Assembly: GCA_030591685.1 (NCBI GenBank)
Contig: JAUVAX010000013.1
Span: forward strand, 1 to 59,858
DNA: 59,858 nucleotides
Direction: 5' to 3'
Source of the DNA: Pseudobdellovibrionaceae bacterium
GTDB lineage: Bacteria; Bdellovibrionota; Bdellovibrionia; Bdellovibrionales; UBA1609
Below the pieces are notes generated by a model. It was not told the origin of the DNA and searched no databases. It saw only the letters and a list, made by a program, of their open reading frames with translations. This document shows positions 36,284-45,314 of this stretch, in pieces. The stretch's first letter is position 1, and every line of letters starts with the position of its first letter. Both the position numbers and the translations under genes were made by a program.

Positions 36284-37894
36284 ATGTATGAAATTCATTC
36301 TTCTTTTATTTATACCTTAGGTGGTATTTCATTATTTATGTTTGGTATGAGCTTTGCCAGTGAAAACCTGCAAAAGCTTATGGCCAACCGTATGCGCGAT
36401 TTAATGTCTAAATTATCTAATCGCCCTTTTTATGGGGTGATTGTGGGCATGGCCTTAACGTTTATGATTCAGAGTTCAGGAGCTGTGACTTCGATGCTTG
36501 TGGGGCTTGGGTCATCGGGGGTGATCACGCTCCGGCAGGTAATGAGCGTTATTTTGGGGACAGCGATAGGCACGACATTTACCGTACAACTATTGAGTTT
36601 AAATATTGTTCAGTATGGGATGGCTATATTTTCGTTTAGTTTTGTGGTGTATTTTTTAAGTAAAAAAAGGGGTGTTAAGCAAACCATGGCTGTCGTTATG
36701 GGTTTTGGTATGATTTTTTGGGGCTTAGAGTTGATTTCAACAGGAACGATGGTGCTAAAAAATATTGATTACTTTAAAAGTGCCTTAGAAATTTTAAATG
36801 AAAACCCTTTATACTCTATTTTATTAACAGCATTTTTTACGGCCATTGTGCATAGCTCGGCAGTAACAATAGGTTTTGCGATGAGTTTGGCCTCAACAGG
36901 CATGATAGACCTATCAACAGCTATTTACTGGGTTTATGGGGCTAACATTGGGACCACCGCCACAGCACTTTTAGCGGCCACGGGCGGTAATTATGTAGGT
37001 CGGCAGGTGGCATGGGCCCATTTCTTTTACAAGGTGATAAGCGTTTTAATCTTTTATGTATTTACGGACTTATTTGCTCAACTCATGTCTACGGGCTTAA
37101 TCGCTCGCGATATTGCGAACTCTCACACTGTATTTAACGTTGCGGCGGCTATAATATTTTTACCGTTTGTAAAGTGGGGGTCTATAGCGATTGAAAAGCT
37201 ATTTCCGGCCTCCTCTTCAGAGAAGGAGTTTGGTGTTAAGTTTCTAGATCGAGGTGTTTTTGACTCTTCGTCAGTAGCGTTAGCAAATGTAGAGCGCGAA
37301 CTACTGAGGATGGGTGATATTGTTGCCCTAATGGTTAAGGATTCTATTGATTTATTTAAGGACGAGGACCTTGATTTAATTGAAAGCATCAAAGAACGAG
37401 ATACAAAGGTGGATATTTTAAATAAAGAAATAAATCTTTATTTAGCAGACCTAATTGACCATAGTGATGCTGGCGATACAAAGCGCATGTTAAGGATTAT
37501 GACTTTTGCCTCAGACTTAGAAAGTGCTGCGGATGTTATAGATAACAGTATACTGGAGCTCTCAAAGAAAAAGCATTTTTTAAAAGTAGAGTTTTCAAAA
37601 TCAGGTTGGGAGGAAATGCATACTTTGCATGCTGAGGTCTCACGCCTTATCCCCATGGCTTTAAGTTGCTTTCAGTTACAAAACAAAGAGTTGGCTGAAA
37701 AAATAATTGAGAGCAAAAGAAACATAAGAGTTCTAGAAAAGCGCTTTAAAGAATCGCATATGCGGCGCTTGGTGGCGGGTAAAAAAGCATCAATTAATAC
37801 AAGCTCTATACACCTAGATGCGTTAAACGATTACCGCAGAATTGCAGGGCTTGTGAGTAATTATATTTACCATGTCAGAAAGACGGGACGTTAG
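36284..37894 (+). CDS. Na+/phosphate cotransporter family protein with PhoU-like domain
   Basis: A 536-residue inner-membrane protein. The first 310 residues hold eight or so hydrophobic helices with the inverted QSSG/HSSA repeats of the family (TFMIQSSGAVTSMLVGLGSS and AIVHSSAVTIGFAMSLAS), GTAIGTT and GANIGTTATA. The C-terminal 200 residues are helical like PhoU (MRIMTFASDLESAADVIDN). Bacterial members import phosphate with sodium, or may regulate it. It starts at ATG 36284 with no strong ribosome site. It is transcribed alone, with a hairpin behind it. Confidence 0.92.
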   Translation: MYEIHSSFIYTLGGISLFMFGMSFASENLQKLMANRMRDLMSKLSNRPFYGVIVGMALTFMIQSSGAVTSMLVGLGSSGVITLRQVMSVILGTAIGTTFTVQLLSLNIVQYGMAIFSFSFVVYFLSKKRGVKQTMAVVMGFGMIFWGLELISTGTMVLKNIDYFKSALEILNENPLYSILLTAFFTAIVHSSAVTIGFAMSLASTGMIDLSTAIYWVYGANIGTTATALLAATGGNYVGRQVAWAHFFYKVISVLIFYVFTDLFAQLMSTGLIARDIANSHTVFNVAAAIIFLPFVKWGSIAIEKLFPASSSEKEFGVKFLDRGVFDSSSVALANVERELLRMGDIVALMVKDSIDLFKDEDLDLIESIKERDTKVDILNKEINLYLADLIDHSDAGDTKRMLRIMTFASDLESAADVIDNSILELSKKKHFLKVEFSKSGWEEMHTLHAEVSRLIPMALSCFQLQNKELAEKIIESKRNIRVLEKRFKESHMRRLVAGKKASINTSSIHLDALNDYRRIAGLVSNYIYHVRKTGR

Positions 37895-37897
37895 ACT

Positions 37898-37919
37898 GCC
37901 TTATTTATAAGCATAAGGC
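37898..37919 (+). terminator. Stem-loop after the Na/Pi cotransporter gene
   Basis: GCCTTAT (37898-37904) pairs exactly with ATAAGGC (37913-37919) around an 8-base loop, 3 bp after the stop. No T-run follows, so termination would be weak. Confidence 0.4.
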
Positions 37920-37976
37920 GGTGCAGAACAAAATATTTAACAGATAATACAACTCATAAATAACTCACTATATCAA

Positions 37977-38100
37977 GACCCCCTTATGTATAGTTGGGGT
38001 CAAAGAGCATGCTTAGGCCTTTAAAGGGCAATACTTGGGTGTTAAATGGTAGCGCAGGTCAGTGTTGCGCGGCAGCAAGAGGTTTACGAAGGGCCTTAAG
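37977..38100 (+). other. Structured intergenic region upstream of zapA, possible small RNA
   Basis: This 124-bp stretch is rich in complementary segments: GACCCC/GGGGTC around a 13-base loop (37977-38001), CCTTTAAAGG (38018-38027), GCGCA/TGCGC (38052-38070), and CTTAGGCCTT (38012-38021), which can pair with AAGGGCCTTAAG (38089-38100). The long-range pairing around an apical hairpin is reminiscent of 6S RNA. zapA and the 5-formyl-THF ligase gene just downstream are the classical neighbours of the 6S RNA gene. The match is by shape and context only. Confidence 0.3.
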
Positions 38101-38129
38101 TTGACGGTGTAAGTAACTTATAATATTAA
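38101..38129 (+). promoter_or_regulatory. Candidate sigma-70 promoter for zapA
   Basis: TTGACG at 38101-38106 and TATTAA at 38124-38129 are 17 bp apart and about 50 bp before the zapA start. The AT-rich leader that follows fits. Confidence 0.45.
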
Positions 38130-38179
38130 TATAAACAGTATAGTTATGTAAAATTTGAGTCATTATAAGAGTAGTTGAT

Positions 38180-38497
38180 ATGGTTATAGAAGATGAAAAG
38201 AAGGTTTATGAAGTAAAAATAGCGGGGCGTAGTGTTCGATTAAGATCCTCACACGGTGAGGACTTAGTGATGGAGTTAGCGGATTTTGTTTCTAAAAACA
38301 TTGAACAATCTAAAAAAATAAACCCGAATGCTTCGTTTCAGAACGTATTATTTTTAGCCTGCCTTCATTTATCCGAAGAGTTGGCACTGACTAAAAAAGA
38401 AGTACGCACCCAACTTTCTGATATTAAATCTGAAGCCCTTCAACTACTCACTGATATAGAGGCCTCGCCTTTAAATCAAAACACATTAGATCTTTAA
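38180..38497 (+). CDS. zapA: Cell division protein ZapA
   Basis: A 105-residue protein matching ZapA: an N-terminal beta segment (VYEVKIAGRSVRLRSSHGED), the VSKNIEQSKKINP region, the helix NVLFLACLHLSEELALTKKE and a C-terminal coiled coil. ZapA dimers and tetramers bundle FtsZ filaments at the division ring. It heads a run of same-strand genes (zapA, 5-formyl-THF ligase, rny, tyrS, ferredoxin, GNAT) with small gaps, likely one operon. Start ATG 38180 lacks a strong Shine-Dalgarno. Confidence 0.92.
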   Translation: MVIEDEKKVYEVKIAGRSVRLRSSHGEDLVMELADFVSKNIEQSKKINPNASFQNVLFLACLHLSEELALTKKEVRTQLSDIKSEALQLLTDIEASPLNQNTLDL

Positions 38498-38544
38498 AAA
38501 TCGTTTTTGATTTTAAAAGATCTAAGTAAATTAAGTGAGTTTTT

Positions 38545-39111
38545 GTGGAAGAAGTAGTAGTAAAAAAACAACATATTAGAAGCCATTATTTAGAGCAAAG
38601 AAGGCTTTTTGCTCTAAATAAAGAGACAAAGACGACAGCTGAGTCTGAGCTTTTAAAGTTCTTATTAAAAGTAATCACTAAAGATATGAGTACGATAGCC
38701 ATTTATAACTCTTATGGTTCAGAAGTGTGCGTGCAAGCGCTTGTCGAGAATTTAAGTGATAAGACGTGGGTTTACCCCCGTGTTGAGGGCGAGAGTTTGG
38801 CCTTTTACAAAAGCCCTGAGGGTGAGTTTGAGAAAAGCTCACTGGGCGTTGATGAGCCTCTTTTAGATGAAACCCAAAAAGTAGAGCTTGATTCTGTAGA
38901 TGCTGTCTTGATCCCAGGAGTGGCTTTTGACCATTTGGGGCTAAGGCTTGGCACAGGCAAGGGTTTTTATGACCGGGCTTTGCGGCAATATAAGGGCCTA
39001 AAAATTGGTGTGGCTTTTTCAGCTCAGCTCAGCCAAGAGGCCTTACCGTCTGAAGGGCATGATATTAAAGTTGAATATTTAGTTACCGAAAATTTTATTT
39101 TAAAAGTTTAA
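38545..39111 (+). CDS. ygfA: 5-formyltetrahydrofolate cyclo-ligase
   Basis: A 188-residue enzyme that converts 5-formyl-THF to 5,10-methenyl-THF using ATP. Signatures are KKQHIRSHYLEQR near the N-terminus, VYPRVEG, and the C-terminal PGVAFDHLGLRLGTGKGFYDR that holds the ATP/folate site. Length is normal. It starts at GTG 38545. The zapA-ygfA neighbourhood is conserved across many proteobacteria. A 20-bp gap leads to rny. Confidence 0.94.
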   Translation: MEEVVVKKQHIRSHYLEQRRLFALNKETKTTAESELLKFLLKVITKDMSTIAIYNSYGSEVCVQALVENLSDKTWVYPRVEGESLAFYKSPEGEFEKSSLGVDEPLLDETQKVELDSVDAVLIPGVAFDHLGLRLGTGKGFYDRALRQYKGLKIGVAFSAQLSQEALPSEGHDIKVEYLVTENFILKV

Positions 39112-39131
39112 TTGAAAATAGGAGTTAAAAA

Positions 39132-40718
39132 ATGATGAATCCAACAACACTTGCCATGGTATTTTTAGGTGTGGCCTCTGGGTTTGGCGCTTGTTTTGTT
39201 ATTTTAATGATGTATAAAAAATCACAAGATAAGCGAAGAAAAGACGAGGCGACAAAAGAAGCAGACAGGATTGTTCAACGAGCAAAGTCCCAAGCTTCGA
39301 AAGTAGACAGAGACTCTAAAAAGAAGGCTAAAGACTTTGAAACAAGAGCACGTAGAAATGCTGAGGCCGATATACGTAAACAAAAACAGGGAGTTCAAAA
39401 CACAGAAAATCAATTAAAAGAAAAACTGGATCGTTTGGACCGAGAGTATAAAAATAAAAATCAAAAACTTGAAGATGAGTTTAAAAATATCGATGAGCAA
39501 AAACAAACTCTTGCTATTGCTGAAACAAGAATCAAAGGCCTCGAAAAGGGGGCTGAAGAAAAAACTAAAGACTTGACTCGAAAAATTGAAAACATCTCAG
39601 GCTTAACCACTGAACAGGCCGAAAAAGAACTTAAAGAAAGTCTATTAGAGATTGCTGAGCGAGAAATCCATGATCAACTTATGGAAATAGAAAAAAAGGG
39701 TAAAGAAGAGGCTGAGAGTAAGGCCAAGCGAATTTTAGCTCAAGCGGTAGCTAGATATGCGAGTGAAGTTTCAACAGAACGTACAGTGACGACTATTGCC
39801 ATTTCAGGCGAAGAGATGAAGGGTAAAATTATAGGTCGTGAGGGCCGTAATATTAGAGCTCTAGAGTCTTGTTGCGGAGTGGACGTTGTTATTGATGAGT
39901 CGCCAGATTCGGTGATTATTTCTAGTTTTGACCCCGTAAGAAGAAGTGTTGCTCGGCGAAGTATAGAGCGTTTAATTGAAGATGGGCGAGTACACCCGGC
40001 CCGAATTGAAGAAGTAACAGAAAAAATCAAACAAGAAATGGTCACAGAATTTGTAGAAGAGGGCGAAAAGGCTTGTGTTGATTTAGGAGTTTTAGGGGTT
40101 AAACCTGCTGTTCAAAGTTTAATAGGTCAGTTGAAATACCGAGCCACAGAGACTCAAAACATTTATCAACATAGTTTAGAGGTGGGTTTTATTTCAGGGC
40201 TCATTGCTGGAGAAATTGGTTATGATGTCCCTCTCGCTCGGCGAGCAGGGTTGCTGCATGATATAGGTCGCTCTATTGACCATACTGTTATTGGCAGTCA
40301 TGCAAAAGTGGGTGCCGAATTTGCCAGAAAGCATGGCGAATCAAAAGAGGTGGTGAATGCCATTTTAGCCCATGAGGGAGAAAAAGAAGCCGACAGCGTA
40401 TTGTCACAAATTGTGCAGGCGGCGAATAGTCTATCTAAGGCGCGCCCAGGCGCCAGGCGTGCTCAAATGGAAAACTTCATACGTAGACTAGAGGACATAG
40501 AGAGTGTTGCAAACAGCTTTGATGGTGTAGATAGAACCTTTGCCATACAGGCGGGTAAAGAGGTTCGTGTGATGGTAGATAGTTCTAAGGTCACTGATGA
40601 ACAGGCCTCGATGTTGAGCCGTGACATTGCTAGAAAAATTGAGCGTGAGCTCAACTACCCAGGACAAGTAAAAGTAGCCGTAATACGTGAAACTCGAATT
40701 GTAGAGCACGCAAGGTAA
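39132..40718 (+). CDS. rny: Ribonuclease Y
   Basis: A 528-residue membrane-anchored endoribonuclease that starts mRNA decay. It has an N-terminal helix (about 8-28, [19 protein letters not shown]-type), a charged coiled coil (about 35-200), a KH domain ([19 protein letters not shown], about 233-251) and an HD domain ([11 protein letters not shown], about 374-384; HEGEKEADS). AGGAG precedes ATG 39132 (a second ATG follows at once). Full length for the family. Its presence instead of, or besides, RNase E is typical for this lineage. Confidence 0.97.
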   Translation: MMNPTTLAMVFLGVASGFGACFVILMMYKKSQDKRRKDEATKEADRIVQRAKSQASKVDRDSKKKAKDFETRARRNAEADIRKQKQGVQNTENQLKEKLDRLDREYKNKNQKLEDEFKNIDEQKQTLAIAETRIKGLEKGAEEKTKDLTRKIENISGLTTEQAEKELKESLLEIAEREIHDQLMEIEKKGKEEAESKAKRILAQAVARYASEVSTERTVTTIAISGEEMKGKIIGREGRNIRALESCCGVDVVIDESPDSVIISSFDPVRRSVARRSIERLIEDGRVHPARIEEVTEKIKQEMVTEFVEEGEKACVDLGVLGVKPAVQSLIGQLKYRATETQNIYQHSLEVGFISGLIAGEIGYDVPLARRAGLLHDIGRSIDHTVIGSHAKVGAEFARKHGESKEVVNAILAHEGEKEADSVLSQIVQAANSLSKARPGARRAQMENFIRRLEDIESVANSFDGVDRTFAIQAGKEVRVMVDSSKVTDEQASMLSRDIARKIERELNYPGQVKVAVIRETRIVEHAR

Positions 40719-40725
40719 GAGCGAA

Positions 40726-41946
40726 TTGATGACAAACCCTCAAGAGCAACTAAGGCAATTAAAAAAGGGTGTTGAGGATTTAATTTCTGAGAAAGAACTT
40801 TTATCTCGCCTTGAAAAAAGCCATAAAGAAAACAAGCCCTTAAGGGTAAAACTCGGATTTGACCCTTCAAGGCCAGATATTCACCTGGGTCATACGGTTG
40901 TGTTAAATAAGTTAAAACAGTTTCAGGATTTTGGTCATCAGGTCGTGTTTTTAATTGGCGACTTTACAGCGCAAATTGGAGACCCTACGGGTAAAAACGA
41001 AACAAGACCGGCCTTAACAAGGGCTGAGGTTTCAGAAAACGCAAAAACCTATGCCCAGCAAGTGTTTAAAATATTAGACGAGTCAAAAACAGAAATCCGC
41101 TACAACTCTGAGTGGATGGATAAAATGACTCCACAGGATATTGTTCATTTAACAAGCCAATACACGGTGGCTAGAATGTTAGAGCGAGATGATTTTAAAA
41201 AGCGTTATGCCGCTCAGCAGTCAATTTGTGTGCATGAGTTTTTATACCCTCTCGTTCAAGGTTACGATAGCGTTGCCTTAGATGCCGATGTTGAACTGGG
41301 AGGGACGGACCAAAGGTTTAACTTACTAGTGGGTAGAGATTTACAAAAGTCTTATGGTAAAAAACAACAGTGCGTGATGACACTTCCCCTTTTAGAGGGG
41401 CTTGATGGTGTTAAGAAGATGTCAAAAAGTTATGACAACTATATTGGTGTAGATGATACCCCTAGAGAGATGTTTGGTAAAACAATGAAGGTCTCTGACG
41501 AGTTAATGATCAGGTACTATGAACTACTCACGGATAAATCAGTCGAGGACCTTCAGAAAATGAAGAGTGATTTAGCTTCTGGAGTGCTGCACCCTAGGCA
41601 AGCTAAGGTCCGTTTAGCTCAGTTTTTTATCACTCGATTTCACGGTGAAAAGCAGGCTAAAGAGGCTGAAGAAGAGTTTAATCGAATTTTTGTAGATAAA
41701 GGTGTGCCTGATGACATGCCTGAATTTGAATGCCCCCCTGTTGATGAATATTGGGTTTGTAAGTTGTTAACAGATGCAGGGTTAACAGCCTCTAACTCTG
41801 AGGCTCGAAGAATGGTACAGTCAAACGCCGTTGAGATAAGGGGTGAGAAGGTTAAAGACCCAATGATAAAACTTAAACTTAAGCTTGGAGATGAGTTTGT
41901 CGCCAAGGTGGGTAAAAAGAAATTTGCTAAAATTAAAGTAAAGTAG
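40726..41946 (+). CDS. tyrS: Tyrosyl-tRNA synthetase
   Basis: A 406-residue class I synthetase. The HIGH-type motif is HLGH in [15 protein letters not shown] (about 46-60), the tyrosine-binding region is in [23 protein letters not shown] is present ([11 protein letters not shown]) and a C-terminal S4 RNA-binding domain lies at about 340-406 ([16 protein letters not shown]). It has the layout of the TyrZ-type subgroup, with a [16 protein letters not shown]-terminus. It starts 7 bp after rny. Confidence 0.96.
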   Translation: MMTNPQEQLRQLKKGVEDLISEKELLSRLEKSHKENKPLRVKLGFDPSRPDIHLGHTVVLNKLKQFQDFGHQVVFLIGDFTAQIGDPTGKNETRPALTRAEVSENAKTYAQQVFKILDESKTEIRYNSEWMDKMTPQDIVHLTSQYTVARMLERDDFKKRYAAQQSICVHEFLYPLVQGYDSVALDADVELGGTDQRFNLLVGRDLQKSYGKKQQCVMTLPLLEGLDGVKKMSKSYDNYIGVDDTPREMFGKTMKVSDELMIRYYELLTDKSVEDLQKMKSDLASGVLHPRQAKVRLAQFFITRFHGEKQAKEAEEEFNRIFVDKGVPDDMPEFECPPVDEYWVCKLLTDAGLTASNSEARRMVQSNAVEIRGEKVKDPMIKLKLKLGDEFVAKVGKKKFAKIKVK

Positions 41947-41953
41947 GTAGAGA

Positions 41954-42730
41954 ATGAAAGTACGATTTTTACCAAAAGATATTGAAGTTGAAATTAAGCC
42001 CAATCAGTCGGTCCTTGAAGTGGCCCAAGAAAATGATATTTTCATTAAATCAGTCTGTAATGGAGTCCCCAACTGTGCTGAGTGCAGAATTAGTGTCGTA
42101 GAGGGGGATCACAATGTCCTGCCCCCTTCTGGTAAAGAGTTACAGCTTATAGGCACAGCTCACTTTCTTGACCAAAGGCGTTTGTCTTGTCAGTTAAAGT
42201 GCTTTGGTGACATTGTTGTCGACCTGGGTGAGCAAGTTGAGAAAGAAGCTGCAGAAGGGTCTAAGCGCCGAATGAAGTTGGGAGTGACTAAAGAGGCTGA
42301 ACTTTCACATGCTAAAGCAGGTAATTTAATTGATCAAGATCAAGAATTGATAAAACAAGTAGATGAAGAAGTGGGCGATAGAGTTGTGGATACCGAAGGG
42401 GCTCCGAATAGAAAACGTAATGAGGACTCCTCTAGAAACAAAGAGCATAATCGCAAAAAATCTAATCGTAACAGGCCCGGAAGGGGCAAACCCCAGGGTG
42501 CAGGGAGGCCAAGACGAGCCTCTTCTCAGGGGGAGGGGGGCGACTCCTCAGGCCGAACGGAGGGGCGAAACTCTGACTCTCATCCCGGTTCAGGTAAAGA
42601 GACTTCAGGTAGTGAGCCCTCGAACAAAAATAGAAACCGAAATAGAAACCGAAACCGATCGAGAAACAGGCCAAAGGGCGAAAATTCAGGCTCTCAAGAA
42701 AGGTCAAAAAATACTCGAGAGGACAGTTAA
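41954..42730 (+). CDS. 2Fe-2S ferredoxin with long Asn/Arg/Gly-rich tail
   Basis: A 258-residue protein. Residues 1-95 form a plant-type 2Fe-2S ferredoxin domain with the expected cysteines C35, C41, C44 and C79 (KSVCNGVPNCAECRISV, RRLSCQLKCFGD). From about 100 a hydrophilic linker leads to a 110-residue low-complexity tail rich in Asn, Arg, Lys, Gly and Ser, including a run of NR dipeptides encoded by repeated AATAGAAACCGA units (about 42630-42670). Such tails are typical of RNA-binding proteins, not of ferredoxins. It starts 7 bp after tyrS and shares an operon with rny and tyrS. Confidence 0.9.
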   Translation: MKVRFLPKDIEVEIKPNQSVLEVAQENDIFIKSVCNGVPNCAECRISVVEGDHNVLPPSGKELQLIGTAHFLDQRRLSCQLKCFGDIVVDLGEQVEKEAAEGSKRRMKLGVTKEAELSHAKAGNLIDQDQELIKQVDEEVGDRVVDTEGAPNRKRNEDSSRNKEHNRKKSNRNRPGRGKPQGAGRPRRASSQGEGGDSSGRTEGRNSDSHPGSGKETSGSEPSNKNRNRNRNRNRSRNRPKGENSGSQERSKNTREDS

Positions 42731-42731
42731 C

Positions 42732-43229
42732 GTGAAAGCAGATGTTCATAAAATGACGTCCGAGGATATCCCGGGTTTTTATAAAATTTTATGTCAAATT
42801 ATAAAAGAAAAAATCCTTTTAATGCGATCTAAAGACCCTGTGTTTTCAGGGGTTGAGAACTTTGTAAAAGATTGTATTAGAAAAAACACAAGCCAGTTTG
42901 TTGCAAAAGTAGATGGAGAAATTGTTGGTTGGTGTGATATTGTACCTCAGCCTCGTGAAGAGCAATGTCATATTGGCAAGCTTGGTGTTGGTATTTTGCC
43001 TGAATTTAGAAAAATGGGGATAGGTAATATATTAATAAATAAATCACTTGAGCACGCCCAAAAGATGGGTATAGAAGTTGTTTTTGTAGAAACTCTTGAA
43101 CAAAACATATCAGCCATAGAGCTTTTTAAAAAATATGAATTTAAGGTTGTAGGCATCAAGGAAAAGTTTAGAAAGACCGAGCACGGTTTTGATAATATTA
43201 TTATGCTCTTACGTGTACTGCAGCACTAA
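42732..43229 (+). CDS. GNAT-family N-acetyltransferase
   Basis: A 165-residue acetyltransferase of the GNAT superfamily. The acetyl-CoA loop lies in VGILPEFRKMGIGNILINKS, and the C-terminal part has VETLEQNISAIELFKKYEF. I start it at GTG 42732, one base after the ferredoxin stop, with GAGAGGAC upstream. The open frame extends 123 codons further upstream but there overlaps the ferredoxin tail in another frame and is compositionally biased, so I regard that part as not translated. The substrate (protein N-terminus, tRNA or small molecule) is not evident. Confidence 0.88.
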   Translation: MKADVHKMTSEDIPGFYKILCQIIKEKILLMRSKDPVFSGVENFVKDCIRKNTSQFVAKVDGEIVGWCDIVPQPREEQCHIGKLGVGILPEFRKMGIGNILINKSLEHAQKMGIEVVFVETLEQNISAIELFKKYEFKVVGIKEKFRKTEHGFDNIIMLLRVLQH

Positions 43230-43475
43230 ATAGTATTTTAAAAGCATAAAAAACTTTGAAACATATAAAAAAGTACTCAGACCTAACGACTTTTAATGGT
43301 AATCAGTCGTGGGAAAAATAGAACTTAGATTTTAACTTACAGATAGTGTAAGTATTAACGGCTGGCTAAAAAGAAAGCTGTACAATCAAGTTTGAACAGT
43401 CGCACTTTAAAGCTCATTTCAGTTAGAAATTTTTTTTAGACTAGCCATACATTAATATTGTATTTGATGAATTCA

Positions 43476-43802
43476 TTAAACAGCAAAAGAGGAGCCGCAG
43501 CTACATTTTTTTACAGCATTAGGGTTGTTGAAAACAAACCCGGCACCGTTAAGCCCACCTTCGTAATCAAGGGTCATGCCTAAAACGTAGAGCATGCTTT
43601 TAGTGTCGATGACGACTTTTGTATTGTGGTATTCAAAAATTTTATCTTCTTGGCCCGTTTTAGTGTCAAAATCGAGCTTATAAGAAAACCCGGAACAACC
43701 ACCCGTTTCTACGCGAACTCGTAATAATGAGTCGTTTGGCATTTCGTCTTCAGTCTTTAGGGTCTGTATTTTTTTGGCCGCAGCCTCAGTAATTTGAATC
43801 AT
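43476..43802 (-). CDS. A-type Fe-S carrier protein (IscA/ErpA-like)
   Basis: A 108-residue HesB/IscA-family protein with the three conserved cysteines C36 (TGGCSGFSY), C100 and C102 (KKCSCGSSF). A-type carriers pass Fe-S clusters from the scaffold to apo-enzymes. The length and GxAGxF-like GLNGAGFVF before the CSCG end fit ErpA as well as IscA, so I leave the symbol open. It lies 76 bp downstream of iscS on the same strand; no IscU scaffold is between them. The 246 bp to the GNAT gene hold nothing I can identify. Confidence 0.93.
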   Translation of the reverse strand: MIQITEAAAKKIQTLKTEDEMPNDSLLRVRVETGGCSGFSYKLDFDTKTGQEDKIFEYHNTKVVIDTKSMLYVLGMTLDYEGGLNGAGFVFNNPNAVKKCSCGSSFAV

Positions 43803-43878
43803 TAGATACCTCTATATCAATACTACAATTATAGCAAATAAAGCTTAATATTTATACATGTTTTTAACATGAAACTAA

Positions 43879-45069
43879 CTAGTAAGATGCTGAAATGTCA
43901 GCTTTTTTTAAGAGACCTTTTAGTTTTTGAATAACAGTGTTTATTTCGTCCTCTGTTGTAAAGCGCCCCAGGCCTAATCGTATAGTAGACCGGGCCAGTT
44001 GATCACTCAGGCCAATGGCTTTTAAAACATAACTGGGCGCTGTAGAGTCTGAAGAACAGGCGGAGTTAGAGCTAAAAGCAATCCCTGATAAATCACAAGC
44101 AAACTGTCCAGGCTGTATATCAGAAAAGGTTAAGCTGATGTTATTACATAGCCGACTTGTGGGGTGGCCATTTAGCTTTATAGAAGGTGATAAAGGTAAA
44201 ATAGCATTAAGGAGTGTCTCCCTTAACTTTTTAATATGTGCCCGGTCCTCTTGTTTTTGGGTCATGGCTATTTCAAGTGCGGCCCCTAGGCCAACAATTC
44301 CAGGTACATTGAGGGTGCCGGGGCGAAGACCAGCCTCTTGTGAACCGCCGTGTTGCAGCGGGGTTAAATTAACTTCAGGGTTTTTACCTCTAACATAAAG
44401 TGCCCCAACTCCCTTGGGCCCATAGATTTTATGAGCAGAAATGCTGAGTAGGTCTATGCCCATGCTGTCCACGTCGATGTCTATTTTACCACAGGCTTGT
44501 GCGGCATCGGTGTGAAAGAGAATATTGTGTTTTTTAGAAAGAGCACCAATTTCATGGATTGGGTTAATAGTGCCAATTTCATTGTTTGCAAAAATAATAC
44601 TAATGAGCTTTGTATTACTTTTAATAGCATTTTTAATGGACTCTACAGAGCAGATGCCGTGCTCATCGACCGGTAAGTAGGTCACTTCAACGCCCCAATT
44701 TTCAAGGTAACTTAAGACTTCATGGACGCATTTATGCTCAACAGAGGTTGTTATCACGTGGGGCTTTTGTTTTGAGCCGGTTGAGGGGCAAAGGACTTTA
44801 TAACAAACCCCCTTGAGGGCCATGTTGTTGCTTTCAGTCGCACCACTTGTAAAGTAAATATCTTCGGGTCTTGCTGAAATAGATGAGGCGACATGTTTTC
44901 GGGCTTGGCTAACAGCAGCACTGGCCTCCCAACCATAGGAGTGCGAGGAGCTGGAGGCATTACCAAACTTTTCACAAAAATACGGCTCCATGATTTTTTG
45001 TACTTTTGGATCCGTAGGGGTTGTGGCGTTATAGTCTAAATATATGGGTTGTGAGGCACCTTTTTTCAT
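43879..45069 (-). CDS. iscS: Cysteine desulfurase (IscS/NifS type)
   Basis: A 396-residue PLP enzyme that takes sulfur from cysteine for Fe-S clusters and thiolation. Lys214 in SISAHKIYGPKG binds PLP, and Cys338 in SSNSACSSDSTAPS on the mobile loop carries the persulfide. N-terminal YLDYNATTPTDP and SGATESNNMALKG are also standard. The long loop form suggests group I (IscS/NifS). ATG 45069 has only a moderate ribosome site. It is divergent from the acyl-CoA dehydrogenase gene, with a 245-bp gap that should hold both promoters. Confidence 0.95.
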   Translation of the reverse strand: MKKGASQPIYLDYNATTPTDPKVQKIMEPYFCEKFGNASSSSHSYGWEASAAVSQARKHVASSISARPEDIYFTSGATESNNMALKGVCYKVLCPSTGSKQKPHVITTSVEHKCVHEVLSYLENWGVEVTYLPVDEHGICSVESIKNAIKSNTKLISIIFANNEIGTINPIHEIGALSKKHNILFHTDAAQACGKIDIDVDSMGIDLLSISAHKIYGPKGVGALYVRGKNPEVNLTPLQHGGSQEAGLRPGTLNVPGIVGLGAALEIAMTQKQEDRAHIKKLRETLLNAILPLSPSIKLNGHPTSRLCNNISLTFSDIQPGQFACDLSGIAFSSNSACSSDSTAPSYVLKAIGLSDQLARSTIRLGLGRFTTEDEINTVIQKLKGLLKKADISASY

Positions 45070-45314
45070 CGACTAGGACTATAATGTTGTTGGTGGGCCG
45101 AGTCGATGAAAAAACTACTTTTTTTAAAACCTAACCTTGGGCTCCGTAGCCCTTAAATTATCACCAGTGAGTGGGTCATTGAGTCACCACAAGTGTGCTT
45201 AAAAAATGTCATATTTACTAGGAGGGGGCGATAAAGTTACTTGGTGCGTTCAAACTAGTCCTGGCTTGCGAATTATGCTTAAATAGCCACTTATATTCAA
45301 GCGAGGCTTACTGA

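Noticed and set aside
42363-42731. N-terminal extension of the GNAT gene by 123 codons
   Set aside because: It overlaps the ferredoxin tail in another frame and is compositionally biased by the repeats; GTG 42732 has a ribosome site and fits the family.
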